From: a marine gamma proteobacterium HTCC2080 | GTDB lineage: Bacteria; Pseudomonadota; Gammaproteobacteria; Pseudomonadales; Halieaceae | Direction of reading: 5' to 3' | Assembly: GCA_000169115.1 (NCBI GenBank) | Contig: AAVV01000005.1 | Span: 186,001-250,000 of the forward strand | Length of the DNA: 64,000 nucleotides | Shown: positions 36,459 to 45,084 of the stretch, in pieces | Position numbering within the stretch: the first letter of the stretch is position 1 | How the letters are laid out: each line of letters begins with the position of its first letter | Position numbers and translations under genes: made by a program | The notes under the pieces: generated by a model | The model's input: only the letters and a program-made list of their open reading frames with translations | Told to the model about the DNA's origin: nothing | The model's database searches: none

Positions 36459-36947
36459 ATGTCAGAAGATCCACGATTAGCATTTGATCCGGAGGCTGTC
36501 GTTTGCTCTGAAAAAGTAGCCATTGCTGCACCTGCACAAAAGGTCTGGGACGTACTTGTGGACTTTGACGGCTACAGCCAATGGAATCCGTTTTGCGTTG
36601 AGGCCAGAGGAAACTTAGCGCTAGGGGAGCCGTTAACGATGAGGCTCAAAAATTATCTTGTGCCCGGAGAATATTTCGATAACGTGGAGACGATTTGCGA
36701 GATTGATGCACCACATTGCGTCGCATGGTCTGCTCCCTGGCTTGATGCCTGGCCTTATCCGGCTAGGCGCGACCAAATCATCGAGACAAATGAACAGGGA
36801 GGTTGTATTTATTACTCCACCGACGCTTTTTTGGGGCCTTATGGCATTCACGTCATGCGTTTTGCCGGGCCTTGGGTTAAGCGCGCCTTTGACGACACGG
36901 CCTACGCCTTGAAGGCCTTTGTTGAAGCACAGAACCCAGCGCCATAA
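36459..36947 (+). CDS. SRPBCC (polyketide-cyclase/START-like) ligand-binding protein
   Basis: 162 residues. The SRPBCC opening EKVAIAAPAQKVWDVLVDFDGYSQWNPFC and the HCVAWSAPWLD strand mark the hydrophobic-pocket fold used to bind sterols, lipids or polyketides. It has no signal peptide. GGGAGATAGCTC precedes the ATG. It follows the SDR at 35653 and may bind or present the same hydrophobic substrate, though catalytic activity cannot be read from the sequence. A related SRPBCC is at 50294. Confidence 0.82.
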   Translation: MSEDPRLAFDPEAVVCSEKVAIAAPAQKVWDVLVDFDGYSQWNPFCVEARGNLALGEPLTMRLKNYLVPGEYFDNVETICEIDAPHCVAWSAPWLDAWPYPARRDQIIETNEQGGCIYYSTDAFLGPYGIHVMRFAGPWVKRAFDDTAYALKAFVEAQNPAP

Positions 36948-37040
36948 TCATGGGCGCTTGTTGGGGCCTCTTTCATAAAGCTTGGTGTTGTCTTAACGGG
37001 GTGGGCTTTTTTGGCAATTATTAGCGGGAGAAATTTAGGG

Positions 37041-37913
37041 ATGAAAAAGTCAATTTGCGCGCTGTTTGTACTTGCGATACTGGTGCTCGGATGTTCTAAA
37101 GGTGTGCACGAATCTGGAGAGCAAACCTTATCGGAGGAATCGAGTGGCGAAGCCGCGAGCTTACCATCGACCAAACTATATACCTTTGATTGTGGTGATA
37201 TTGAAGTGTCCGATTTAGACGCTTTCTCCTCGAGCGGCGACTATGCGGGGAAAGCCGGACAGTTAGTGAATACCTGCTATTTAATCCGCCACCCCGAAGG
37301 CGACTTGATCTGGGATTTAGGGCTGCCTCAAGCTTTGGTGGGATCTGGCCCCCAAGTTAACGGCATTTTTACGCTATCTTTGGAAAGCTCACTTGCCGAT
37401 CAGTTGGCACTAATAGGCCTGTCAGCAGCCGATATTGAATTTCTGTCGATCTCGCATAGTCACTTTGATCACACGGGCCAAGCCGCGCTTTTTCCAGATG
37501 TTGAGTGGCTGGTGCACGAAGAAGAGTTTGACCATATGTTCGGGACTGTAGAGGGAGAGGCACAACACAGCGCTTTTGCAGGGCTTAATAAAACCACCTT
37601 CAGTGACAACTATGATGTGTTTGGCGATGGTTCGGTTGTGATTTTAACGATGCCTGGGCACACCCCTGGACATACAGCACTGCGGGTTAGCTTGCCCGAA
37701 AGTGGCACTGTTCTGCTTTCAGGCGATCTCTATCACCGAGCTGAAAGTCGCGAGTTGGCGCGAGTGCCGCGTTTCAATAGCGATGAGGCCGAGACCAGAG
37801 CGTCTATGGTCGCTTTCGAACGACTCGCGACAGAGTTGGGTGCTAGAGTCATTATTCAGCATGAAAAACTCGATGTCGCTTTATTGCCAGAGCTTCCCGG
37901 TTTTTTAAACTAA
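37041..37913 (+). CDS. Metallo-beta-lactamase-fold lactonase-like lipoprotein
   Basis: 290 residues. The lipoprotein signal is MKKSICALFVLAILVLGC with lipidated Cys18, followed by a Ser/Glu-rich spacer. The di-zinc motif is HSHFDHTG (His139, His141, Asp143, His144), with PGHTPGH (His207 region), GDLYH (Asp229) and a C-terminal QHEK His (about 274). The pattern is that of AHL-lactonase-like enzymes (AiiA/AttM/GKL type). A periplasmic membrane-anchored hydrolase of lactones or similar esters is predicted. ATG 37041 is preferred over a TTG at 37011 because it begins the signal peptide. Confidence 0.87.
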   Translation: MKKSICALFVLAILVLGCSKGVHESGEQTLSEESSGEAASLPSTKLYTFDCGDIEVSDLDAFSSSGDYAGKAGQLVNTCYLIRHPEGDLIWDLGLPQALVGSGPQVNGIFTLSLESSLADQLALIGLSAADIEFLSISHSHFDHTGQAALFPDVEWLVHEEEFDHMFGTVEGEAQHSAFAGLNKTTFSDNYDVFGDGSVVILTMPGHTPGHTALRVSLPESGTVLLSGDLYHRAESRELARVPRFNSDEAETRASMVAFERLATELGARVIIQHEKLDVALLPELPGFLN

Positions 37914-38174
37914 TAATCGGCGTCACCACCGCACCACCTTGGTGGGCGCCCTCAACAAATTAACAGCCGTCGTCCCCCATCCGATCAGACATTTGCTGAT
38001 GTTTCAGGTGATATAACGGGTTGGAACGGAACACTAGCGCGGTTGATTGAGGTTAACTTCAGGGTAAGTGGTAGGGGGGGGCTTACGGTGTTTTTAATCC
38101 CGCGTCCACCAACGATCAGAGGTTGAAAAGTCTATTTTTTTGCTGCGTGGAGTGTTTCGAGGCGTATTTCTACG

Positions 38175-39326
38175 TTAGCCACTCACGTGACGCGCGATGT
38201 AATCGGCAAATTGCAGGTTGAGCTGCCCCTCTTCTAAACCGAACTCTTCAGCAGTGTAGTGGTGTTCTGGTCGCGCTTCTCTTTGATTGAATTCCCGCCA
38301 GCGTTGCATTTCTTGGAGGGTTTGATCGGTTAGCTCCAAATTGGCAAACGCGTAGAGTTGGCTCAGTACTGCTTCTGGTTCGTGAATTGAATCTTGAAAT
38401 TGAAGATCAAAGTAGGGCGCATCAGGGTGCAGGTCCCGGTAGTGCTGCGTTGCGGTAAGGCCCTGTTGCCATTTTTTGACCCAGTGAGCTGCTAGGATTT
38501 GTTTGTTCAGGTTATTGGCAAAGGGGGCGGCTAGCTCGCACATCATGCTGGCATAGGAGGGCATGACTTCACTTGGGTGGCGATGCGTTTGAATCACCAC
38601 AGCATCTGGAAAAGTCTGGAAGAGCTGCTGTGGGTAATGCAGGTGATGCGGCGTTTTTAGCAGCCAGCGCTGGCCGAGCTCTCCTTTTCGACGCTTCTGC
38701 CACTGTAAAAACTGCAGCATTTTATACAAGTAATCGTAGCTTGCTGAGGGATCCTGCGCGTAAAGCGCTTCTCCATATTTGGGAATGCTGGCGTAACACT
38801 CGGGCACCGTACTGATGAATGAGTGTTCGAGCAACATGATCTCCTCATCGGGAGCAACCGCGTCCATGGGGTGGATCGCAGCGAGGCCTGGCATAGCGGC
38901 TAGCATGGCGTCGACTTCAGCCTTCGCTATCGCGATGCGACCATCATCCGAGACAAAGTTCATGTCGATGGGTGCCGGCTGCCGCACTTCATACCAAAGG
39001 GGTGCCATCAGGCTGGTATCAGTAGCAATGGTTCTGTGGAGTAATGTGGTGCCGGTACGGGGTAAGCCCACAATAACAATGGGTGCGAGCAGGATTTCCT
39101 CTGCTATTTCTGGGTGCTCTCTCGTCCAGTCTTCAAGGGCTTTGCGGTTTTGTAATAAGCCCTGCAAGCGCGACTGGTGAAAGGCTATGCCCGCCGTATT
39201 AAGATCGGCTTCTGTGTTAAGTGCATCAATCAGCGCGGTGAGTGGCTTTATGAATCCCGTGTCTTCGTAGCGGGTGCTTTGGGACCGGGTAAGCCCCTGC
39301 GCGAGTATCTCGTCGATACTTAACAT
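38175..39326 (-). CDS. Sulfotransferase-family protein
   Basis: 383 residues. The PAPS 5'-phosphosulfate loop is IVGLPRTGTTLLHRT (about residues 85-99), the 3'-phosphate-binding region is VVIQTHRHPSEVMPSYASM, and RWLLKTPHHLHY is the typical preceding strand. It belongs to the Sulfotransfer_3-type bacterial proteins that often sit in catabolic clusters of terpenoids. It could sulfate a hydroxyl of the pathway substrate; activity has rarely been shown for this subgroup. It is last in a seven-gene run, and its start overlaps the previous stop as TAATG. Confidence 0.88.
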   Translation of the reverse strand: MLSIDEILAQGLTRSQSTRYEDTGFIKPLTALIDALNTEADLNTAGIAFHQSRLQGLLQNRKALEDWTREHPEIAEEILLAPIVIVGLPRTGTTLLHRTIATDTSLMAPLWYEVRQPAPIDMNFVSDDGRIAIAKAEVDAMLAAMPGLAAIHPMDAVAPDEEIMLLEHSFISTVPECYASIPKYGEALYAQDPSASYDYLYKMLQFLQWQKRRKGELGQRWLLKTPHHLHYPQQLFQTFPDAVVIQTHRHPSEVMPSYASMMCELAAPFANNLNKQILAAHWVKKWQQGLTATQHYRDLHPDAPYFDLQFQDSIHEPEAVLSQLYAFANLELTDQTLQEMQRWREFNQREARPEHHYTAEEFGLEEGQLNLQFADYIARHVSG

Positions 39327-40453
39327 TAGATCGAGGGCGCCTCGAGGTTTTTCAGGTTTCCAATATCACCCACAGGCATGACTGTCACCTGTGGGTCGAC
39401 ACCATCTTTAGCCCCCACCCAACGAAAGCACAACGTACCTTCGCTATGGCCGGCTGTAGAAATCCAGTTGGTGCAACCCGGATCAGTGGACGTAAGAACG
39501 AGCGTGACGCTACCGTTGCCATTAACGCTTGCTTGAGCCTGATTTAAGGACACGCGGTGGTAGCGGTAATCAAGGGATTCCATCCAGTAGTTATCGACTT
39601 GAATATTCCAGGTTTGACACGCTGGAATTGACGGGAGGGTGATGACCATGGCCTCTTCGTTGTTTAATTTAAAATGCCCGTGGTAATACAAAATGTTGGG
39701 ATCACCCCCGACCATTTGGCAAAAGGCTTGGTCCCAAAGCGGCAGTGTGTTTGGGTGCTGTGAGATTTTCTGGCTCCAATCGGCAAACATTCGCGTGGTA
39801 TTGCGATAGAAAGCTGTGGCCTTCTCGAAGTGTGCGATAGCGGTCATAAGTTCGAGAGGTTTTGGCGCGGCATGACGGTCGAGTCGCTCAATGGTGATTT
39901 CTGCTGGCGTCTCTTGATCGCGATGTCGAAATGTTTGTCGTATGAGTAAAGATTCGCTGGCTTCGCTGGCGGCCAGCCAGTTGCCCGTCTGTTGCTTCTG
40001 GCTGATGACAACTTCAAACGTGCCGTCAGCGCCTACGGTCAGCGTGTTGCCATCGAGGAACCCTGTTTCTACCTGCGTAAAGTTTTCAGCATAACTGCCT
40101 CGGCTGGTAGCCATACTGATGTAGTCAACGCTGCCTCGTGTACCTCTAAGGCGATACTCGTATCGCCCATCAATGACAGCTTTCTGGTATAGATTGTCGG
40201 GATTGTCTGCCCCCAGCTTGATGGTTTCGTGAGCAGGTCTGTAGAGCACCGGGAACGCGGGGTCATTGAACTCCACGTACCATTCTAAAGCGGCGCGTGC
40301 CATGCGTGACAAATAGCGAAGACCATCGGCCTGAGTTTGATCATCTTGTGGGACCCCTGACTCGATCAGAAGGTCACCGGCGTCTCTTAGAGTGTCACAA
40401 AACTGGTGCCATGCTGCGCGAGCTCGCGATTCAGGGTTGATGTTGCTGCTCAT
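39326..40453 (-). CDS. DUF1214-domain protein
   Basis: 375 residues. The C-terminal part carries DUF1214-like features, such as the ACQTWNIQVDNYWMESLDYR segment and YRHRVSL-like YHRVSLNQAQ. The N-terminal half has RYLSRMARAALEWYVEF and DNPDNLYQKAVIDGRYEYRLRG, which often occur in this family in steroid and terpenoid clusters. No catalytic residues are known. No signal peptide is seen, so it is probably cytoplasmic. It overlaps the genes on both sides (four bases with the SnoaL-like gene, one with the sulfotransferase). Function unknown. Confidence 0.8.
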   Translation of the reverse strand: MSSNINPESRARAAWHQFCDTLRDAGDLLIESGVPQDDQTQADGLRYLSRMARAALEWYVEFNDPAFPVLYRPAHETIKLGADNPDNLYQKAVIDGRYEYRLRGTRGSVDYISMATSRGSYAENFTQVETGFLDGNTLTVGADGTFEVVISQKQQTGNWLAASEASESLLIRQTFRHRDQETPAEITIERLDRHAAPKPLELMTAIAHFEKATAFYRNTTRMFADWSQKISQHPNTLPLWDQAFCQMVGGDPNILYYHGHFKLNNEEAMVITLPSIPACQTWNIQVDNYWMESLDYRYHRVSLNQAQASVNGNGSVTLVLTSTDPGCTNWISTAGHSEGTLCFRWVGAKDGVDPQVTVMPVGDIGNLKNLEAPSI

Positions 40454-40968
40454 CCGGCGGAGTTGGCTTCACCAACAAGTCCCGGTCCTGCACCAATCTG
40501 GATAACGCTTAGACCAGCATCAGAATTTTGTAGATGGAGGTTGGACATCAGGGTGTATTTTGATCGGCTCATTTTCCAGCCATCCTCCAATTTAACGTAT
40601 TGGTCTTCATAGTAGCCGCTCATGAGTTGCACTTGCTTCAGTTCGGTCTCGAGTAACTGAAAGCGCATTCTCCACCGACCCTCGGCGGTGTGCGTGTCTT
40701 TAATGGTTATTTCGGGAGCCAAACCATGATGCATATCAATGTGAGTAGGGTGGCAGGCCAAGGACTTAAAGACCGCAATAAACGCGCCCATATCGGTGAA
40801 CCTACCAATGAAGCCAAAGTCGATTTCAAAGTCATTTTCATCGAAGCAAGCCCGCATACCGGCGGTATCCCGCGTATCACAGGAAAACCACCAGCGTGCT
40901 TTGAGCTGCTTTATGGCCTCAATGTCCTCGAGGCACTGCATACGCTGCTCCAGTTCCAAGACGCACAC
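40450..40968 (-). CDS. SnoaL-like (NTF2-fold) protein
   Basis: 172 residues. The N-terminal helix LEQRMQCLEDIEAIKQLKARWWFSCD and the ACFDENDFEIDFGFIG segment are typical of the SnoaL_4/NTF2 cone-shaped fold, which includes ketosteroid isomerase and scytalone dehydratase. Asp/His residues occur in the pocket (IDMHHGLAPE). The GTG start at 40968 follows the ADC-like stop by 6 bases with GGAG in between; an ATG at 40941 is possible. An isomerase or dehydratase role on a steroid-like ring is plausible but not shown. Confidence 0.82.
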   Translation of the reverse strand: MCVLELEQRMQCLEDIEAIKQLKARWWFSCDTRDTAGMRACFDENDFEIDFGFIGRFTDMGAFIAVFKSLACHPTHIDMHHGLAPEITIKDTHTAEGRWRMRFQLLETELKQVQLMSGYYEDQYVKLEDGWKMSRSKYTLMSNLHLQNSDAGLSVIQIGAGPGLVGEANSAG

Positions 40969-40974
40969 ACTCCG

Positions 40975-41757
40975 CTATTGTTGGGGCGGCGGCGCACCAT
41001 TGACCCCAGGCCAACGCGAGCCAGAGATTGTGTCGGCAAAGGGCAGGAAGGCATCGGGGTCTAAGGGCGCAGACAAAGTGACCGATCGGTCAAGGAATAT
41101 AGGCCACCATAAATATGCCGACAGTTGCTCACGCATGGGTAGCTTGGTACTGAGCGGATCCCAAGGGCTGTCTCGTAACGTTAGTTTACCCTGCACTGAT
41201 TCCTGCCAAGCGGTGCCATATTTACTTTTGACGTGCACCACGTGAGGCGGGAAGTCATAGCCGGTAGCAGGACCGCCAATGCTTACGGCTCTGGATACTT
41301 TGATCCACCACTCATTCTGCTCCCACTCGGGTTGGGGTCCTGCAGAGCCCTCGCTGACTCCTTCAAATTCCAAAAACGTATAGCCTTGGTGGGTACAACG
41401 CGCTCGAACCATGGGCCCGATGCGGTGGTAATCGATCTCCGCGGGATACTTAGGCTGTCCGTTAGTTTCTTGGCTTATAAATATTGCACTTTCCTGATCG
41501 ATACCGTAGCCCAGCGTATATTCGCCCTGAACGCCGTTGAAGTCTGCATTGACGGTAGTGACAATTCCGTACTCGGGTACATCAGGCACGGGAAAGTTGT
41601 AAACCGTTAAATTGACATTGGGCTCGCTCCCGACAGTGATGCCCGGGGGAAGCAGCGCAGCAATAGCTTCGGGATCAGTGCGGTAGTGTACTTTGAGCAT
41701 AGGCCAGTTAATGATGTCACCGGTGTTGCCCTGAGGTGCTTGCGGAGTATCGGTCAT
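40975..41757 (-). CDS. Acetoacetate-decarboxylase-fold protein
   Basis: 260 residues, the length of ADC-fold proteins. The opening WPMLKVHYRTDPEAIAALLPPGI and the central QETNGQPKYPAEI match the family. Lys103 aligns with the Schiff-base lysine, but the next residue, usually a second lysine that tunes its pKa, is Tyr. Such ADC-like enzymes can do aldol/dehydration chemistry instead of decarboxylation. It sits in the middle of the seven-gene run, 6 bases before the SnoaL-like gene and 26 bases after an SDR. Retro-aldol or decarboxylation on a keto acid is a possible role (inference). Confidence 0.84.
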   Translation of the reverse strand: MTDTPQAPQGNTGDIINWPMLKVHYRTDPEAIAALLPPGITVGSEPNVNLTVYNFPVPDVPEYGIVTTVNADFNGVQGEYTLGYGIDQESAIFISQETNGQPKYPAEIDYHRIGPMVRARCTHQGYTFLEFEGVSEGSAGPQPEWEQNEWWIKVSRAVSIGGPATGYDFPPHVVHVKSKYGTAWQESVQGKLTLRDSPWDPLSTKLPMREQLSAYLWWPIFLDRSVTLSAPLDPDAFLPFADTISGSRWPGVNGAPPPQQ

Positions 41758-41783
41758 AGTCAGTCCTCTATTAATATTATTCG

Positions 41784-42668
41784 TTAGCCTACGGATTCAG
41801 GTATTGGTGTGGTTTTTCCAATAATCATATCGGCACGCCGCCGGATCTTGGCTTCATTTTCTGCCGTCAATTCGAGAAGCCAGAAGTTGCCCTCAGGTAA
41901 TCCCTGCAGCGCCATTTCAGCGACTTCGTCAGGATGGGTCGTCTGGAGGTTAATGCCATACTCCTCGGCCATTCGCTTCATATCTTCAACCGAGTTAATA
42001 CCGGTTTCGTTACCGACAACGCCCTTATCAAATTCTTCTGGACGCACGCGTCCTGAGTTGAACAGACCGGTTTCTACCACGTGGGGACCGGGGAAAAGTG
42101 CGCTCACCACCACGGGGAGGCCGCCAGCTTGCACCTGATAGTGCAAATTCTCGGTAATGGTGTGCACTGCTGCTTTACTAGCGGTGTAAATGGGCACGTC
42201 AGGTAGTACTGCATAGGCGCCATTCCCAGATCCGGTAATGACTAAGTGCGTTCTTTCCGGGCGACTTGCTAAATAGGGCATGAAAACGTTGATGCTGTTC
42301 ACCACTCCCCAAACATTAACGTTAAAACACCACTGCCAATCTTTTTCGGAGTACCCCCAAATCGGCCCGGCCTCGCCCGCACCAATTCCAGCGTTGGCGA
42401 ACACAAAATCAACTTGGCCAAAAGTCTCCACAGCGCTATCGAGGACTGCCTGCAAGCTACTTGTTTGCGTGACGTCACAGTGATCAACGCGATGAGGAAC
42501 CCCCGCAGTTTCAAGGTCAGTGTCAATGATTGCCATGGCGCTCTTATCGACGTCGCCGACTACAACGTTGCTGCCTGCAGCGCCTAGGGCCATGGCGAGA
42601 GAGCGTCCTACGCCGCTAGCTCCACCCGTGATAATGGCGGTCTTGCCTGCAAAATAATTAGCTGTCAT
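41784..42668 (-). CDS. Short-chain dehydrogenase/reductase
   Basis: 294 residues. The cofactor motif is AIITGGASGVGRSLAMALG with Asp in VVGDVDKSA (NAD-type). The catalytic region is LVITGSGNGAYAVLPDVPIYTASKAAV, with Ser, Tyr and Lys present. The longer C-terminal region (ETGINSVEDMKRMAEEYGINLQTTHPDEVAEM) replaces the usual VDGG ending, as in larger SDRs of terpenoid clusters. It overlaps the Rieske oxygenase stop by four bases and probably oxidises the hydroxyl made by that oxygenase (inference). Confidence 0.92.
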   Translation of the reverse strand: MTANYFAGKTAIITGGASGVGRSLAMALGAAGSNVVVGDVDKSAMAIIDTDLETAGVPHRVDHCDVTQTSSLQAVLDSAVETFGQVDFVFANAGIGAGEAGPIWGYSEKDWQWCFNVNVWGVVNSINVFMPYLASRPERTHLVITGSGNGAYAVLPDVPIYTASKAAVHTITENLHYQVQAGGLPVVVSALFPGPHVVETGLFNSGRVRPEEFDKGVVGNETGINSVEDMKRMAEEYGINLQTTHPDEVAEMALQGLPEGNFWLLELTAENEAKIRRRADMIIGKTTPIPESVG

Positions 42669-43630
42669 TGGACACCCCGCTCACTGTTGGGTAGATAAAA
42701 TTTCCGCACCCATTTTCTGAAAAGAACGAGGGTTTCATCGCCCTTACAGAAGATGGGTTGTTTGCGGTGAACCTTATGTTTCCAAATAGGATAATCGTCC
42801 TGCAGACCGTCAATGATGCCATTCATAACTTGGTCCCCTGCAAGATCTGCAATCTCCTTGCGCACGGTTAGGGTCCAGCGCAGTAGGGTTTCTTCCCGGC
42901 TGTACGGTTGAGCTGAGTTGTACACAATCATCTCAGCTCCCGGGCCGTAACTGGTTAGCACGGTAGCGAGTCCTGGTTGAAACATTGTCGCGTGGAGCTG
43001 GCCGGGCATGCCACTCGCATTCATCTCGGCTCGCAGGTGTACCGCGCCGTCTTCTTCAACGGTGACTGAAGAGGGCGGCGTTTCGCTCTGCTTGTGTACA
43101 TATTGAAAGTGCTCCGGGTCGCAAGAATTCTCAGCGATGTCTTGTACATGGGTGGGGACTAAGAACTCGACTTGGCGGGGTGCAGTCCAGTTTTCGTCAT
43201 CGAGCTGCTCTACCTTTGGCACTTGCCATTGAGGCTCTTCTCCAGTGGGATGAAACCACATGTAGATTTCGCCATTAATCTCTGTAGCGGGCCAATTGTT
43301 AAGCTTTGCGCGCGATGGAATTTCTTCACAGTATGGAATCTTCTCGCAGACGCCGTCGCCGCCAAACTGCCATCCGTGAAAAGGGCATTGGATCGACTCT
43401 CCAACGACGCGCCCATTGACGCCTAGGTTTGCTCCTAAGTGCGGACAGTAGGCATCGTGAACGCGAACGGCGCCAGATCTTGTCCTGTAGAGCACCAGCT
43501 CCCTGTCTAAGGCCGATACCGATTTTACTTCGCCAACCTGCAGCTCGTGACTGCGGGCTAGAGACCACCAGCCCATTGGAAAGTCAGGTGCGGTATTAAC
43601 TTTTGAGTCACAAACTGCAATCAACTCCAT
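42665..43630 (-). CDS. Rieske non-haem iron oxygenase, KshA-like (copy 3)
   Basis: 321 residues. Rieske ligands are DAYCPHLGANLG (Cys62, His64) and CPFHGWQFGGDG (Cys82, His85), followed by EKIPYCEEIP. The iron motif is NSCDPEHFQYVHK. The C-terminus LFRKWVRKFYLPN resembles the KshA end. It is very similar in layout to the 29422 protein. It is second in the seven-gene run after an amidohydrolase, 34 bases downstream, and is coupled to the SDR by an ATGA overlap. The reductase partner is not in the window. Confidence 0.9.
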   Translation of the reverse strand: MELIAVCDSKVNTAPDFPMGWWSLARSHELQVGEVKSVSALDRELVLYRTRSGAVRVHDAYCPHLGANLGVNGRVVGESIQCPFHGWQFGGDGVCEKIPYCEEIPSRAKLNNWPATEINGEIYMWFHPTGEEPQWQVPKVEQLDDENWTAPRQVEFLVPTHVQDIAENSCDPEHFQYVHKQSETPPSSVTVEEDGAVHLRAEMNASGMPGQLHATMFQPGLATVLTSYGPGAEMIVYNSAQPYSREETLLRWTLTVRKEIADLAGDQVMNGIIDGLQDDYPIWKHKVHRKQPIFCKGDETLVLFRKWVRKFYLPNSERGVQ

Positions 43631-43664
43631 GATGTCGTTTCCTCGCGCTTATCGTACTGATTTA

Positions 43665-44882
43665 TTATTGGTTAAAAATGCTTATCTCGGGACCAATTTC
43701 ATCTGCGATTGTGCGCAGATAGCCTTCATCCATACCGTAAAACTTCGTGGCATTTCCACCGAGAATGGCTTTGCCCTCGTCGACCGGGAATCCTGCGAAG
43801 GTTTCTGCAAAATAGTCAGCGGTATTAGGCCAAGTGCCCTCTGGGTGAGGAAAGTCGCTTCCCCACATAATCTGATTTAAGCCAATTTGCTCCTTGAGAT
43901 CCAGGTCGCGCCTAGGCACACAGGAAGCTCCTATGCCGCAATTGCGCGCAAAATACTCGCTGGGTGCCATAGAAAGGTGCGACCGGAAGTCGCCCAGCTT
44001 CGCTGAAAAATGTATGTCGGTGTAATTGTGGTCAAGCAGGCGCAGCCAGGACGGAACCATAAACATAGTGCCGCCTTCTACGACCATGGCTTGGAGCTTT
44101 GGAAAGCGCTCAAAAACCCCGCCCCATAACATGAAGGTTAAAGGTCTAAATAGCCAAAACATCACCTCTGACACGTAACACCCCATCGCACCCGGAAGCG
44201 TCTCGCTGGAATCGACCACAGGGAATTCAGGGCCAAAGTATTCGTTCAGCGGCGCCGGACCCGAGTGAAAGTGCACCACAATGCCCAAATCTTCGCAGAC
44301 AGCCCAGAAAGGGTCATATTTACGGTCATGGTAGGCGGCATGTTCCCCCCACATCGTCGGCAACATCACGCCCTTCAGGCCATTCTCATGACACCATCGT
44401 GCTGCCTCTACCGCTTGATCAACATCGAAAAGTAGCGGGATAGAGGCCACACCAAAGTGACGCTTTGGATCATTGGCCACGAGTTCTGAGAGCCAGCGGT
44501 TGTGGGCCATAGCGCCCGCCCATTGCAGTTCGGGCACAGCATCTTTGGGCGAGAGGCCTAGGCCTGCACCGAACGGCGGCGTATTTTGTTCAGTGATGCC
44601 GTCGGGGAAAATGACTTCAGCTGCGATGCCATCGCCCGCAAGCATTTTGCTGCGTTGTTTGTAGTCCCAAGCTCCGGTGAGCGCTTCTTTGATCGGCGCG
44701 CGCCAAGCATCGTTAATTTCCTTTATCAGGAACTGCGCTTCAGCTTTGTCCATCATGTCCACTTGGACGTCGACCGCCATATCAATAAAGTCATGGTATT
44801 TGGTTTCGACGTAGGGCTTGTATTGGCTGATTGGCAGGCCAGCGTGACAGTCAGTAGAAACAACCAGTAATCGTTCGCTCAT
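43665..44882 (-). CDS. Amidohydrolase-2 family metal-dependent hydrolase (ACMSD-like TIM barrel)
   Basis: 405 residues. Metal-site elements are the N-terminal VVSTDCHAGLP, the central IVVHFHSGPAPLNEY and the C-terminal IMWGSDFPHPEGTWP, all present, so it looks active. The family performs C-C hydrolysis, decarboxylation or hydration in aromatic and steroid catabolism. Family members occur in many aromatic and cholesterol gene clusters. It is first in the seven-gene run 44882-38175. The upstream 200 bases contain a 6-bp inverted repeat, AACAGG-GCG-CCTGTT (44996-45010), which could be an operator. Confidence 0.88.
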   Translation of the reverse strand: MSERLLVVSTDCHAGLPISQYKPYVETKYHDFIDMAVDVQVDMMDKAEAQFLIKEINDAWRAPIKEALTGAWDYKQRSKMLAGDGIAAEVIFPDGITEQNTPPFGAGLGLSPKDAVPELQWAGAMAHNRWLSELVANDPKRHFGVASIPLLFDVDQAVEAARWCHENGLKGVMLPTMWGEHAAYHDRKYDPFWAVCEDLGIVVHFHSGPAPLNEYFGPEFPVVDSSETLPGAMGCYVSEVMFWLFRPLTFMLWGGVFERFPKLQAMVVEGGTMFMVPSWLRLLDHNYTDIHFSAKLGDFRSHLSMAPSEYFARNCGIGASCVPRRDLDLKEQIGLNQIMWGSDFPHPEGTWPNTADYFAETFAGFPVDEGKAILGGNATKFYGMDEGYLRTIADEIGPEISIFNQ

Positions 44883-44995
44883 CGTAATGCCGTCCTAATA
44901 GGTAATAATAAGAATAAAGAAAACATAATGCTCTGAACTCCTCCCAACAACCTGTTAGATGGCTGTTGGGTCAATAGGCCGGCTGCTGTGTAACA

Positions 44996-45010
44996 AACAG
45001 GGCGCCTGTT
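44996..45010. promoter_or_regulatory. Inverted repeat upstream of the seven-gene operon
   Basis: AACAGG, a three-base spacer, then CCTGTT lies 114-128 bases before the amidohydrolase start. Its location between the operon and the tetR 3' end suits an operator, but only the symmetry supports it. Confidence 0.3.
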
Positions 45011-45047
45011 AGTTTCCGTACACTTCGGCCGAGACCATCGAATTGAT

Positions 45048-45067
45048 CCAGTAAAACCCCTTACTGG
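45048..45067 (-). terminator. Hairpin downstream of the tetR gene, weak terminator candidate
   Basis: CCAGTAA and TTACTGG form a perfect 7-bp stem with a six-base loop, 18-37 bases after the TetR stop. No T run follows on either strand, so intrinsic termination is doubtful. Confidence 0.35.
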
Positions 45068-45084
45068 GATAAGCCCTAACCGGA

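Noticed and set aside
37914-38174. Possible gene in the 261-base gap between the lactonase-like gene and the sulfotransferase
   Set aside because: One plus-strand frame of about 50 codons stays open but has no start with a ribosome-binding site and no recognisable family. A CCACC-TT-GGTGG hairpin (about 37935-37950) has no T run.
42468-42483. TGACGTCA-containing match to the tetR palindrome
   Set aside because: It is inside SDR coding sequence, shares only half the palindrome and is explained by codons.
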